A stretch of 43,294 nt of DNA from Candidatus Saccharimonadota bacterium (GCA_009783305.1 WRHJ01000006.1:1-43294); one strand, 5' to 3'; positions 18,008-25,947 are shown, counted from the first letter of the stretch. Notes: generated from the letters alone by a model not told the origin. Numbers and translations: made by a program.

Positions 18008-18016
18008 TGCTAAAAT
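18008..18016 (+). promoter_or_regulatory. leaderless promoter of the DUF2238-like gene
   Basis: TGC plus TAAAAT (18011-18016), then 8 nt (AGAAACAT) to ATG 18025. No ribosome site. Confidence 0.6.
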
Positions 18017-18024
18017 AGAAACAT

Positions 18025-18630
18025 ATGAATCGCACACAACGTGTCCTGCTTATTCTCATCCAAGCCTCCCTTATCATCATTGCTCTAGCTCTTCTCGTTA
18101 TCGTCATCATTGAACCAGAATACAACAAGTACGGTGGCGTCATTGCCGGGCTCACCTTGCCCTTACTCCCCAACATTATCCAAAAACTTTTCAAAGCCAA
18201 AATCTCTTTTCGCCTTCAACTCACCTATTTCATCTTCCTATTCTTTGCACTCTTTCTCGGCATCTGCTTCGATTTCTACAAAACCGTGCCTCACTTTGAC
18301 AAAGTCATCCACTTTTTCTCCGGCATCCTGACGGTCATCATTGCCTGGTATGCCCTCAAATTCTTTAAAGTCGACAAAACCGACAAACGTTTTCAAGCCC
18401 TATTCATCATTTGCTTCTGTATCGCTGTCGCCGCCATCTGGGAGTATTTTGAATTTACCAGCGACAAGCTACTCGGTACCAATATGCAAGAACTCCTCGA
18501 ACCGGGCGTTGACGACACCATGTTTGACATGATTTTCGCCACTATCGGCGCCTGCGTCGGCACCATCATCCTCATGCGCTACACCAAAGCTATCGAAAAA
18601 TTCTCTCTCGAAGACCACCGTAAAAAATAA
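18025..18630 (+). CDS. DUF2238-like (YjdF-type) multi-pass membrane protein
   Basis: 201 residues with about five to six hydrophobic helices (approximately 8-29, 35-52, 64-84, 100-117, 128-145 and 172-188). The diagnostic part is FDKVIHFFSG in the middle, then AIWEYFEFTSD and a later DDTMFDMIFATIGA, the charged pattern of the DUF2238/YjdF family, whose function is unknown. The conserved His, Glu and Asp residues in or near membrane helices could bind a metal or lipid headgroup (inference). It is divergent from gpsA and followed by a gene with its own promoter. Confidence 0.75.
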   Translation: MNRTQRVLLILIQASLIIIALALLVIVIIEPEYNKYGGVIAGLTLPLLPNIIQKLFKAKISFRLQLTYFIFLFFALFLGICFDFYKTVPHFDKVIHFFSGILTVIIAWYALKFFKVDKTDKRFQALFIICFCIAVAAIWEYFEFTSDKLLGTNMQELLEPGVDDTMFDMIFATIGACVGTIILMRYTKAIEKFSLEDHRKK

Positions 18631-18644
18631 CATCAAGCTCATGT

Positions 18645-18674
18645 TTTACACTCATAGCATCTCTACTATATAAT
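18645..18674 (+). promoter_or_regulatory. promoter of the HExxH membrane-protein gene
   Basis: TTTACA (18645-18650), an 18 bp spacer, then TATAAT (18669-18674). A leader of about 45 nt ends in AAAGGAGG, 8 nt before GTG 18728. Confidence 0.65.
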
Positions 18675-18727
18675 TTGCCCCACAGGGTGAGAGTAGTCTT
18701 AAAATTCAAAAAAAGGAGGTTTTTTCT

Positions 18728-19720
18728 GTGGAATACGTCGAGAAAATCTTTTCCGTCATCGCCAGCATCCCGATCGAGACCGCCATCGTTGTCGCCGTCT
18801 TTGCTCTCTTAATTCTCGCGTTTTCATCGGCCGTCAAGAATATTGCCAAGACCGTGTTGATTTTGGCCGCCATCATTTTGGTAGTCAATTTCGCCGCTCC
18901 TGTCTTTAATCTTGATTCGGTATCTGGTCTCGGACAGCAGTTCCAACCATATGTCGACCAGGGCAAAGACCTGTTCGACCAGTACACTCATACTACTCCC
19001 CAGACCAGCAGCCCAGCCAGCGCCAAGGAATTCTCGGACATTACCCTTACCAAGAGTCAAGCTCAGGTCAATTATGACTTATTGAGTAGAACCAAGTTTG
19101 ACCTTTGGTCATCCAACTTCGCCGACATTTCCTCAGCCGACTTTAAGCTCGGCACCTATAATTCAATCAACGGCGCCCGGCGCATCGATTGCGATCTTGG
19201 CGAAGGTATCAATTTCTCGGTAGAGATTTGGACCGACGTCCGCGGGCTGCAAGTTGATGACGACGCTTTGATGACATTTATCGTCGGACTGGCTTGCGCC
19301 AACGTCAACAATTCTTCTGTGGCTATGCCAACGCACCACACCATCGTGATTTCCAGTGGCAACTGCATTTTAAATCCCGGCTCGGTGTCTGTCAGCGCCT
19401 CGCCCGTCACGCTGCTCAATAGCGCCTTTGGCTACAAGCAGGAGACCACGACGTACGGGCTCAATGTGCTATCACCCGGCAGTGACAGCGGCCTAATTCT
19501 CATCTGCGTTGGCAGGGAATTAACCTACTGGAATTCATCTGGAACTACCACTGCTTACGACGTCATGATCAGCGGCCCTGGCCGCGAACTCGCCGTTTGC
19601 ACATTGGCCCACGAACTCTGCCACAGTGTTTTCCCGTATGTAGACGAACAAAAAATCTCCTTGTGCTCCATCGCCATCGCCACGGACTTTGGCCAGAGCA
19701 TTTTTGAAATCGCGCCCTAG
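18728..19720 (+). CDS. membrane-anchored protein with HExxH metalloprotease-like motif
   Basis: 330 residues, starting at GTG 18728, which is fixed by a strong AGGAGG site. Two hydrophobic helices (about 17-34 and 37-60) anchor it; a Gln/Ser/Thr-rich linker follows. The rest is a soluble domain of mixed beta character with several Cys. Near the C-terminus TLAHELCHSVFP contains His-Glu-Leu-Cys-His at 295-299, the zinc-binding HExxH pattern, with Asp306/Glu307 as possible third ligands. Overall the sequence fits no family I recognise, so protease activity is inference from one motif. It ends at a terminator shared with the convergent SLH gene. Confidence 0.75.
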   Translation: MEYVEKIFSVIASIPIETAIVVAVFALLILAFSSAVKNIAKTVLILAAIILVVNFAAPVFNLDSVSGLGQQFQPYVDQGKDLFDQYTHTTPQTSSPASAKEFSDITLTKSQAQVNYDLLSRTKFDLWSSNFADISSADFKLGTYNSINGARRIDCDLGEGINFSVEIWTDVRGLQVDDDALMTFIVGLACANVNNSSVAMPTHHTIVISSGNCILNPGSVSVSASPVTLLNSAFGYKQETTTYGLNVLSPGSDSGLILICVGRELTYWNSSGTTTAYDVMISGPGRELAVCTLAHELCHSVFPYVDEQKISLCSIAIATDFGQSIFEIAP

Positions 19721-19740
19721 CCGGCGCGATTTTCAATAGA

Positions 19741-19765
19741 AAAAGGTCGCCTAAGCGACCTTTAT
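19741..19765. terminator. bidirectional intrinsic terminator
   Basis: AAAAGGTCGC, loop CTAA, GCGACCTTTATT. The A-run on one side and T-run on the other make it work in both directions, between convergent genes ending at 19720 and 19787. Confidence 0.85.
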
Positions 19766-19786
19766 TCATATTTATCTACTGTTTTA

Positions 19787-20683
19787 TCACCGCAAAACTA
19801 TATCGAGCATTTCCTGTACGAACGATTCGGTAACCGCACCCTTCGGATCATCGGCAAACAAACAGAGATTGCCTTCTCCATCCAAATAGTCAGCGATTGC
19901 TACGATACTGGGACCAGCCCAATCAGCAATTCCTCCACCTTGGATATTGTGCTTCTCGGCATCAGGCGTTATATTTGCCAGACGGCACAAAACAACCGCG
20001 AATTGCTCGTAGGTCAAAAAAGCGTCAGGGCAAAACTTATTGTCCCCGCAACCGACCATCAAGCCGCGATCAAATGCCCATGCCGCACTCCAACCTATGC
20101 AATCAGAAAATGGCCACGGAGTTTCTCTCGGCAAAGTATGATGCGGTTCCACCGCAAACCTCTGCGCCAATATCCAACTAAACTCCAAACGTGTTATTGT
20201 CCGTACCGTCCTCGGCAATTCGATAGCAGACACAATCTGAATCTGATATCCGCCATCAAATTTAGTGACGGTTATACAATCAGTGTCGATCATCAAATGA
20301 TCGGCCATTGCCACAGCCGAAAATCTTATTTCAAGCTGCTGATTCGGGCCCCACTCACCCAAATTAAAACCTTGTTCCGTCATCAATGTGTCAGGAAGTG
20401 TTCTGTCACCCAGCAACACCGCCGACCCGACAACATACTGAAGCGTATCAGGAAGAGCGAATTTTAGCGTAACATCACTCTTCTCGTAATTTACCAAATC
20501 CATATGGAGTTCCACGACATCCCCTTGCATAACAGTGATTTCCTTTGCGAAACCCGCGGTTTTCTCGGGATTCCGCGCCCAGACGGTTATTTGGGCAGAT
20601 GGGTCCACGTCGGCCGCTAGGGCTGGCGTTACCACAGATACAGACAACACGGCTACGAGTAATGCAATTATGAGTTTTTTCAC
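19787..20683 (-). CDS. secreted protein with S-layer homology (SLH) domain
   Basis: 298 residues. A classic signal peptide (MKKLIIALLVAVLSVSVVTP then ALAA, cleavage about residue 23) shows export. The first half resembles DUF11-type beta-sandwich repeats (VWARNPEKT, QGDVVELHMDLVNY). The second half carries an SLH motif, FSDCIGWSAAWAFDRGLMVG then FCPDAFLTYEQFAVVLCRL, preceded and followed by degenerate SLH-like stretches. SLH domains attach proteins to cell-wall polymer, so this is likely a cell-surface or S-layer-associated protein. The start is GTG 20683, set by AAAGGAGG 10 nt upstream. Strong consensus promoter, divergent from dnaK. Confidence 0.85.
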   Translation of the reverse strand: MKKLIIALLVAVLSVSVVTPALAADVDPSAQITVWARNPEKTAGFAKEITVMQGDVVELHMDLVNYEKSDVTLKFALPDTLQYVVGSAVLLGDRTLPDTLMTEQGFNLGEWGPNQQLEIRFSAVAMADHLMIDTDCITVTKFDGGYQIQIVSAIELPRTVRTITRLEFSWILAQRFAVEPHHTLPRETPWPFSDCIGWSAAWAFDRGLMVGCGDNKFCPDAFLTYEQFAVVLCRLANITPDAEKHNIQGGGIADWAGPSIVAIADYLDGEGNLCLFADDPKGAVTESFVQEMLDIVLR

Positions 20684-20730
20684 AGGGGTCCCCTCCTTTA
20701 AACAGATAGATTTTTAAAGTACATCCTTTC

Positions 20731-20759
20731 ATTATAGCACAACCATTATAAAAAGTCAA
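20731..20759 (-). promoter_or_regulatory. strong sigma70-type promoter of the SLH gene
   Basis: On the - strand: TTGACT (20754-20759), a 17 bp spacer ending in TGC, then TATAAT (20731-20736). It is among the best matches to consensus in the window, suggesting high expression. Confidence 0.8.
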
Positions 20760-20775
20760 GTGCTAATTAGCAGTC

Positions 20776-20804
20776 TTGACAACGGTTTGCCAGTTTGCTA
20801 ACAT
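20776..20804 (+). promoter_or_regulatory. dnaK promoter
   Basis: TTGACA (20776-20781), a 17 bp spacer ending in TGC, then TAACAT (20799-20804). The expected start of transcription is about 20811, so the CIRCE element lies in the transcribed leader. Confidence 0.7.
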
Positions 20805-20812
20805 GAAATTAG

Positions 20813-20839
20813 CTAGCACTCAATGCGAGAGAGTGCTAA
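20813..20839 (+). promoter_or_regulatory. CIRCE operator (HrcA site) of dnaK
   Basis: CTAGCACTC (20813-20821), nine bases, GAGTGCTAA (20831-20839). This differs from the CIRCE consensus TTAGCACTC-N9-GAGTGCTAA only at the first base, so HrcA repression of dnaK with release on heat stress is expected. Two further TGCTAA/TTAGCA inverted repeats flank it, TGCTAATTAGCA at 20761-20772 and TGCTAA-ACA-TTAGCA at 20834-20848. Confidence 0.92.
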
Positions 20840-20867
20840 ACATTAGCAATATTACAAGGAGGACAAG

Positions 20868-22784
20868 ATGAGTAAAATTATCGGTATCGACCTCGGTACC
20901 ACCAACTCGGCCTTTGCCTATATGGTGGCTGGTAAACCAGAAGTTATTACCAATAGCGAAGGCGACCGCACTACGCCATCCGTTGTCGCTGCCACCAAAA
21001 AAGGCGACCGCCTGGTTGGCAAAATCGCCCAACGCCAACGCGTTACTAACCCCGAAAATACTATTTACGGTATCAAGCGTTTGATCGGCCGCAAATTCGA
21101 CGACAAAGAAGTCCAAGACGACCTCAGCATCATGCCATTTAAGATTGTCAAAAAAGGCAACGGCGTAGCTGTGCAAATGGGCGATAAAGAATACACTCCC
21201 GAAGAAATCAGCGCCATGATTCTCAGCAAAATTAAAGCTGACGCCGAAGCTTTCTTGGGCGAAAAAGTCACCGAAGCCGTCATTACCGTTCCGGCCTACT
21301 TCGACGATGCTCAGCGCCAAGCTACCAAAGATGCTGGCAAGATTGCTGGCCTCGAAGTCAAACGCATCATCAACGAGCCTACCGCTGCCGCCGTAACTTA
21401 TGGACTTGATAAAAAAGAAGACCAAAAAGTCGTTGTCTTTGACCTCGGCGGCGGGACTTTCGATGTATCCGTCCTAGAACTCGGCGACGATGTCATTGAA
21501 GTCAAATCCACCAACGGCGATACCCATCTCGGCGGCGAGGATTTCGATAATATTATCGTCAACCACCTTGTCGATACTTTCAAATCTGACTCCGGCATCG
21601 ACATCAAAAACGACTCTGCCGCGATGCAGCGCATCAAAGACGAAGCCGAAAAAGCCAAAAAAGAACTCAGCAGCACTCCTCAGGTTGAAATAACTTTGCC
21701 TTTCCTCACTGCTGATGCGCAGGGCCCCAAGCACTTCGAATATACTTTGACCCGCGCCAAACTCGAAGAACTCGTCAAACCTCTCATCGACCGTTTGGCC
21801 GGACCAGTCAAAAAGGCGCTTGATGACGCCAAGCTCAAGCCCGGCGACATCAATGAAATTGTCATGGTCGGCGGCATGACCCGCATGCCCGCAGTTGTCG
21901 AAAAAGTTAAACAGATTTTTGGTAAAGATCCCATGCAGGGTATTAACCCAGACGAAGCCGTCGCCATTGGCGCCGCTTACCAAGGCGATTATCTAGCCGG
22001 GAACAACAAAGGCGTCCTCCTCCTCGACGTCACCCCGCTGACGCTTGGCATCGAAACTATGGGCGGTGTCCGCACCTCGTTAATCGACCGCAACACCACC
22101 ATCCCGACCTCCAAATCCGAAACCTTCTCTACCGCTTCCGACAACCAGCCTCAAGTCGAGATCCATGTCCTCCAAGGCGAACGCGAAATGGCCGGCGACA
22201 ACAAATCGCTTGGCCGTTTTATCCTTGACGGCATTGCCCCCGCCCCGCGCGGCATCCCCCAAATCGAAGTCACTTTCAACCTCGATGCCAACGGCATCCT
22301 CAACGTTACCGCCAAAGACAAAGGCACCGGCAAAGAGCAGAGCATCACCATCCAAAACTCTGGCAACATGAGCAAAGATGATATCGAAAAAGCCAAGACC
22401 GACGCCGAAGCTCACGCCGAAGACGACAAGAAAAAGAAAGAAGCCGTCGACGCCAAAAACCACCTCGAAAATGCCGTCTATCAAGCTGAAAAAATGCCCG
22501 ATGAGTTCAAGGACAAAATCAGCGACGAAGATAAAGACAATATCAAAAAAGCCGTCCACGAAGCCAAAGAAGTCCTCGCCGATGAAAGCAAAGACAAAGA
22601 CGCCCTCGAACAGGCCGTCAAAGATCTCAACGACCGCATTATGCCCATTGGCGCCAAGCTCTACCAGCAAAACCAGGAAAGTTCGAGCGCAGATCAAACC
22701 TCCGCCACCCCTGATAATCCGGACGAGCAAACTGACCAAAAACCCGACGATGGTACCGTCGAAGGCGAAGTCGTCGATAAGTAG
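20868..22784 (+). CDS. dnaK: molecular chaperone DnaK (Hsp70)
   Basis: 638 residues, normal length. Cytoplasmic ATP-dependent chaperone. [15 protein letters not shown] near the N-terminus and [16 protein letters not shown] are the phosphate-binding motifs; [14 protein letters not shown] is the third Hsp70 signature. The linker region [15 protein letters not shown] joins a complete substrate-binding domain and a charged lid ending in EGEVVDK. Position 13-14 reads SAFAYM rather than the more usual SCVAVM. AAGGAGG precedes ATG 20868. Regulated by the CIRCE element. No grpE, dnaJ or hrcA lies next to it in this window, so it stands alone; the partners must be elsewhere. Confidence 0.98.
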   Translation: MSKIIGIDLGTTNSAFAYMVAGKPEVITNSEGDRTTPSVVAATKKGDRLVGKIAQRQRVTNPENTIYGIKRLIGRKFDDKEVQDDLSIMPFKIVKKGNGVAVQMGDKEYTPEEISAMILSKIKADAEAFLGEKVTEAVITVPAYFDDAQRQATKDAGKIAGLEVKRIINEPTAAAVTYGLDKKEDQKVVVFDLGGGTFDVSVLELGDDVIEVKSTNGDTHLGGEDFDNIIVNHLVDTFKSDSGIDIKNDSAAMQRIKDEAEKAKKELSSTPQVEITLPFLTADAQGPKHFEYTLTRAKLEELVKPLIDRLAGPVKKALDDAKLKPGDINEIVMVGGMTRMPAVVEKVKQIFGKDPMQGINPDEAVAIGAAYQGDYLAGNNKGVLLLDVTPLTLGIETMGGVRTSLIDRNTTIPTSKSETFSTASDNQPQVEIHVLQGEREMAGDNKSLGRFILDGIAPAPRGIPQIEVTFNLDANGILNVTAKDKGTGKEQSITIQNSGNMSKDDIEKAKTDAEAHAEDDKKKKEAVDAKNHLENAVYQAEKMPDEFKDKISDEDKDNIKKAVHEAKEVLADESKDKDALEQAVKDLNDRIMPIGAKLYQQNQESSSADQTSATPDNPDEQTDQKPDDGTVEGEVVDK

Positions 22785-22794
22785 TCATAGGCTA

Positions 22795-22850
22795 TTTACA
22801 TAAGCAGAGCTCCCGTTATATCATTGAAGCAATATAACGGGAGTTATCAT
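22795..22850 (+). promoter_or_regulatory. hairpin that encloses the ribosome site of the SHOCT gene
   Basis: CTCCCGTTATAT (22810-22821) pairs perfectly with ATATAACGGGAG (22832-22843) across a 10 nt loop. The right arm contains the GGGAG ribosome site of ATG 22849. There is no T-run, so it is not a normal terminator. A possible promoter, TTTACA-16-TATATC (22795-22822), overlaps the left arm. If transcription starts there, only the right arm is made; if it reads through from dnaK, the site is masked. Confidence 0.5.
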
Positions 22851-23085
22851 GGGAAAATATGACGAACTGACCAAGTTCAAGGAACTGCTTGATGAGGGTA
22901 TCATCAGCAAAGCAGACTACGAAAAGAAAAAAGAACAAATCTTAGCTAAAGAAGACGAAGCCCCGGCCGCCCATCGCGGAGGAGCAAAAATAGCTGCCGG
23001 CAAATATGACGGCCTCTACATCGCCGCTGCTATTGCCTTGCTAGCCTATCCTTTATTATCATTTATCTTTGTGTTAGGAGTTTAG
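22849..23085 (+). CDS. SHOCT-domain small membrane protein
   Basis: 78 residues. Residues 3-33 match the SHOCT short helical hairpin (LTKFKELLDEGIISKADYEKKKEQIL), here at the N-terminus, followed by an Ala/Gly linker and one transmembrane helix (about 55-76). SHOCT domains are thought to mediate oligomerisation or protein contacts, but no enzymatic role is known. It lies 64 bp after dnaK and 2 bp before the next gene. It is a paralogue of the gene at 23590. Confidence 0.8.
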   Translation: MGKYDELTKFKELLDEGIISKADYEKKKEQILAKEDEAPAAHRGGAKIAAGKYDGLYIAAAIALLAYPLLSFIFVLGV

Positions 23086-23087
23086 CC

Positions 23088-23576
23088 ATGAATATCTTTT
23101 TCTGGAGCATGCTCATCATTTTAATCGTCATTGCCGCCGGTATTGTTTTCTTGGTCGGCCGCGGCAAGCCAAAAATGCAAGGCATTGGCGCTCTGCTCGT
23201 CAGCGGCGTCTTTCTCTTCAGCCTCTTTTCAAGTTTTTCCACTTTAGGATGGTTTCCGCTTTACTTCTTCATGAGCCTAATCGCCAACCTCGCCGGTATC
23301 GCCGCCGCATTGCTGCTTGCCGTTCAATGTTTTTCAATTGACCAAAAATTCGCCAAAAACCAAACTATCAAAACCGTCGCCAAAACCCCCTGGTTCAAAT
23401 TCGCCCCCATCATCATCATCGCCGCCGCCGGCCTTTACCTCCTCTGCTACATCATCGCCGCTGCCAGTTTCAGTACCATGGGATTACAAATCGTCTCCGT
23501 CTTCATGGACGTTGTCCTCCTCTTTGGCCCGCTCTTTGTTTTCTCGTTCATATTAAATGATGGCATTAAAAAATAA
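23088..23576 (+). CDS. multi-pass membrane protein of the SHOCT cassette
   Basis: 162 residues with about five hydrophobic helices (approximately 4-24, 32-52, 58-82, 102-125 and 132-156) and short loops. AGGAG lies before ATG 23088. No family recognised. It is sandwiched between two SHOCT proteins, so it may form a membrane complex with them (inference). Confidence 0.75.
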   Translation: MNIFFWSMLIILIVIAAGIVFLVGRGKPKMQGIGALLVSGVFLFSLFSSFSTLGWFPLYFFMSLIANLAGIAAALLLAVQCFSIDQKFAKNQTIKTVAKTPWFKFAPIIIIAAAGLYLLCYIIAAASFSTMGLQIVSVFMDVVLLFGPLFVFSFILNDGIKK

Positions 23577-23589
23577 GAAAGGAATCATC

Positions 23590-23967
23590 ATGAGCCAATA
23601 TACAGATCTCAAAAAAATTAAAGAACTTTTAGACGACGGCGTCCTCAGCAAAGCCGAATACGAGGAACAAAAAGAAATTATTCTCAACCGCGATTACGAA
23701 GCTGAAGCCCCTCGCCACAGCGGTTCCTCTAAGCCTTCCGCCAACGGTGATGCGCCCTCTGGAGGCTATCTCGCGCTCGGCCTCTTCTTCCCGCTGATTG
23801 GCCTCATCCTTTTCCTCGTCTGGATTAACGAATATCCCAAGCGCGCCAAATCCGCCGGCAAAGGCGCCCTCATTGGCACAATCATCTATATCGTTCTTTG
23901 CATTATCGTCCCTATCATCATTGTCAACGCCGCCGTCAGCTCAGTTTACAATAACTACTGGTACTAG
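23590..23967 (+). CDS. second SHOCT-domain membrane protein
   Basis: 125 residues from ATG 23590. An upstream in-frame ATG at 23557 lies inside the previous gene and lacks a ribosome site, while AAAGGAA precedes 23590. The SHOCT motif is LKKIKELLDDGVLSKAEYEE (about 6-25), very similar to the 22849 gene. A Pro/Ser linker leads to two transmembrane helices (about 58-78 and 92-118). The pair probably arose by duplication. Confidence 0.8.
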   Translation: MSQYTDLKKIKELLDDGVLSKAEYEEQKEIILNRDYEAEAPRHSGSSKPSANGDAPSGGYLALGLFFPLIGLILFLVWINEYPKRAKSAGKGALIGTIIYIVLCIIVPIIIVNAAVSSVYNNYWY

Positions 23968-24009
23968 TTGCCACGCCAAAATCCGCTCACAGTGAATCAA
24001 GCCTCGCGC

Positions 24010-24038
24010 TTGTCAAAACCTATTAGAAATGTTATAAT
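24010..24038 (+). promoter_or_regulatory. promoter of the 24081 gene
   Basis: TTGTCA (24010-24015), a 17 bp spacer ending in TGT, then TATAAT (24033-24038). GGGGAGG follows near 24065-24071 as the ribosome site. Confidence 0.75.
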
Positions 24039-24080
24039 CACAAGCAGCATTCCGATCATATTTTAAGGGGAGGATAGAGT

Positions 24081-24614
24081 ATGTTCAAAAATGAGCAATT
24101 GCCGCCTGATCGTATCCAAAAAATCGAAGCGCAGATCGACATTTTAAAAGCTCGCAACGAGATTTTCTCCGAGCAAATCGCCAGCAACAATGTGCAAATC
24201 AACCAGTTGGAGGCCCTCAAACGGTTCAGCCACTTCATCTTGTTTGCCCCAGTTGCCAACTGGGTCTGCAAATTATTAGATGACTGGAGAGGCCAATCGC
24301 AACTCAATCCAGAGCAGCTGTCAGAGTTACGCGCCGCGCTCCGTCTCGACCCGTACTGCTGCACCAAAGAAGGCACAGATGAAGTCCGTTGTTACTTCGA
24401 CAACTTCGAACTCGGTATCTTCGACGATGGACCACGTCTCCACATTTATCCCAACATTATACTGGGTCTGACCGACAGCTATGAAGGCTGGGGAGCGGGC
24501 GACGAAACCATCACTCTGCGCAGTTTCCTTGATGGCTATCGAGAAATGCCTGAACAGGTCGGCATCGGCATGCAGACTATCTGGCAAATCCTCATCCCCA
24601 CAGAAGAGGAATAG
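24081..24614 (+). CDS. soluble protein with N-terminal coiled coil, unknown function
   Basis: 177 residues with no signal peptide and no convincing membrane helix. Residues about 8-50 form a heptad-like helix (IQKIEAQIDILKARNEIF and onward), followed by a mixed region with a Cys pair in LDPYCCTKEG and a GWGAGDE loop. It has its own promoter and terminator, so it is a single-gene unit. No family recognised. Confidence 0.8.
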   Translation: MFKNEQLPPDRIQKIEAQIDILKARNEIFSEQIASNNVQINQLEALKRFSHFILFAPVANWVCKLLDDWRGQSQLNPEQLSELRAALRLDPYCCTKEGTDEVRCYFDNFELGIFDDGPRLHIYPNIILGLTDSYEGWGAGDETITLRSFLDGYREMPEQVGIGMQTIWQILIPTEEE

Positions 24615-24623
24615 TCGACACTA

Positions 24624-24649
24624 AGAGTCGCCACCGGCGGCTCTTTTTC
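24624..24649 (+). terminator. intrinsic terminator after the 24081 gene
   Basis: AGAGTCGCC, loop ACC, GGCGGCTCT, followed by TTTTC. It is a 9 bp stem with one G-T pair. Confidence 0.85.
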
Positions 24650-24657
24650 TTGGCCTG

Positions 24658-24666
24658 TGCTAGAAT
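24658..24666 (+). promoter_or_regulatory. rmuC leaderless promoter (extended -10)
   Basis: TGC plus TAGAAT (24661-24666), then exactly 6 nt (ATATTT) to ATG 24673. No ribosome site. Confidence 0.65.
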
Positions 24667-24672
24667 ATATTT

Positions 24673-25692
24673 ATGGAAACTGTACTCATTATTCTACTTA
24701 TCGCCCTCATTTTTGGCTTCGCTTTTGCTGTCATCATGATGAACAAACAAATCGGCAGCCTCAAAGACTCCATGGGCGAAAAAATCGACAAAAACAACGC
24801 CCAAGTTCAAGAATCTATCGGCAAACAGCTCGAACAAAGCAACAGGCAGCTTCACGAGTCCAACAAAGTCGTCGCCGACATCTCCGCTCGCATCGCCACC
24901 ATCACTGAAACCAATAAACACGTCGTTTCCGTCGCCGACGAGCTCAAAACTCTCCAAAACGTCCTCCAAAACCCCAAACAACGCGGCGTTTTCGGTGAAT
25001 TTTATCTCGATTCTGTCCTCGGCAATGTACTCCCGCCCGGCGCTTACCAACTCCAGCACAAATTCAAGGACGGCGAGATCGTCGATGCCGTCATCTTACT
25101 CGACAAAGGCAAAATCCTCCCCGTCGACAGCAAATTCTCGCTCGAAAATTACAACCGTATGATCGACGCCAAAGACAAAGCCAGCAGGGAACAATACGCC
25201 AAAAAAGTCCGCGACGACCTCAAAACCCGCATCGACGAAACCAGCAAGTACATCCGTCCGGCCGAAAAAACTATGGATTTCGCCTTCATGTTCATCCCCT
25301 CCGAAAGCCTATATTATGATGTTTTGATGGGCCGCGTCGGCACTTCCGGATCCAGCCAGCGTGATCTCGTCGAATACGCCTTCCGCGACCGCAAAGTTAT
25401 TATCGTTTCTCCCACCTCCTTCATGGCCTACCTCCAAACTGTTCTTCAAGGCCTGCGTAGTCTGCAGATTGAAAAAGAAGCCCTCGCCATCCAAGCCCGC
25501 GTCGCCAAACTCGGCGACCACATTACTGGTTTTGAAACTTACATGGATAAACTCGGCAATTCTCTCGGCACTACTGTCAGCCACTTCAACTCCGCCCACA
25601 AAAGCTTAGAGCAAATCGATAAAGACGTCGTCAAAATTACTTCCGGCGAGCCCACCATCGAACCAAAACGCCTCGACAAACCCCAAGAATAA
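24673..25692 (+). CDS. rmuC: DNA recombination protein RmuC, compact
   Basis: 339 residues, shorter than the usual 400-500. N-terminal membrane helix (about 3-23), then a coiled coil (about 25-100) rich in Gln, Lys and Glu, then the RmuC domain with RGVFGEFYLDSVL, LPVDSKFSLENY, FAFMFIPSESLYYD, RKVIIVSPTSFMAYLQTV and a final coiled coil. The central part is related to restriction-endonuclease-like folds: the Asp and Lys of LPVDSKFS fit the PD-(D/E)xK pattern. RmuC limits rearrangement between inverted repeats in E. coli, a notable role given the many inverted repeats in this window. The mRNA is predicted to be leaderless. Confidence 0.93.
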   Translation: METVLIILLIALIFGFAFAVIMMNKQIGSLKDSMGEKIDKNNAQVQESIGKQLEQSNRQLHESNKVVADISARIATITETNKHVVSVADELKTLQNVLQNPKQRGVFGEFYLDSVLGNVLPPGAYQLQHKFKDGEIVDAVILLDKGKILPVDSKFSLENYNRMIDAKDKASREQYAKKVRDDLKTRIDETSKYIRPAEKTMDFAFMFIPSESLYYDVLMGRVGTSGSSQRDLVEYAFRDRKVIIVSPTSFMAYLQTVLQGLRSLQIEKEALAIQARVAKLGDHITGFETYMDKLGNSLGTTVSHFNSAHKSLEQIDKDVVKITSGEPTIEPKRLDKPQE

Positions 25693-25788
25693 CAGATAGC
25701 GCGGAGCTTTGACCTGCGCTTAAACTTCATGCTATACTAACCTTAACCTAATACAGATATAATGTTGCCACCGCTGATCTTAACTGTC

Positions 25789-25816
25789 TTGACATCTCAA
25801 CAAAAACGCTTAAAAT
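25789..25816 (+). promoter_or_regulatory. promoter of the predicted small RNA
   Basis: TTGACA (25789-25794), a 16 bp spacer, then TAAAAT (25811-25816). Transcription should start near 25823. Confidence 0.6.
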
Positions 25817-25822
25817 AAAAAA

Positions 25823-25896
25823 CGTAAGGAGAGATTTCTAGAATCTCTCTCCCTACTGTGGGGATAACTAGGTCTTACGGCCTAGTTATCTTTTTC
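25823..25896 (+). ncRNA. predicted terminated small RNA of about 74 nt
   Basis: Two hairpins follow the promoter. Hairpin 1 is GGAGAGATT (25828-25836) with AATCTCTC (25842-25849), loop TCTAG. Hairpin 2 is GATAACTAGG (25863-25872) with CCTAGTTATC (25881-25890), loop TCTTACGG, followed by TTTTTC, so it doubles as the terminator. The 5' end CGTAAG (25823-25828) can pair with CTTACG inside the terminator loop (25874-25879), which would make a pseudoknot. No gene follows on this strand, so it is not a leader of a coding gene. Family unknown. Confidence 0.6.
25863..25895 (+). terminator. intrinsic terminator of the small RNA
   Basis: A perfect 10 bp stem, GATAACTAGG/CCTAGTTATC, with an 8 nt loop and five T directly after. 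Confidence 0.9.
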
Positions 25897-25947
25897 TTTG
25901 GGATACTCCACACGGACTAGACCCCATAAAATGGAAATCTTGACCAT
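25882..25947 (-). CDS. possible 21-residue microprotein or leader peptide
   Basis: Below the usual ORF cutoff. It reads MVKISILWGLVRVEYPKEKD then N and stop TAG. An AAAGGAGA ribosome site lies 8 nt before ATG 25947, as good as that of any real gene here. The hydrophobic front and charged tail suggest a small membrane-active or leader peptide. Its stop codon lies in the base of hairpin 2 of the small RNA on the opposite strand. No clear - strand promoter was found, so expression is unproven. Confidence 0.4.
   Translation of the reverse strand: MVKISILWGLVRVEYPKEKDN

Noticed and set aside
18000-18024. Strand switch near 18.0 kb as a possible replication origin
   Set aside because: The + strand stays C-rich on both sides, so no skew switch is seen, and no dnaA gene or cluster of DnaA boxes is visible.
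22080-22739. 219-codon - strand frame opposite dnaK
   Set aside because: Shadow of dnaK codons, with the biased Phe/Val/Asp-rich make-up of antisense frames.
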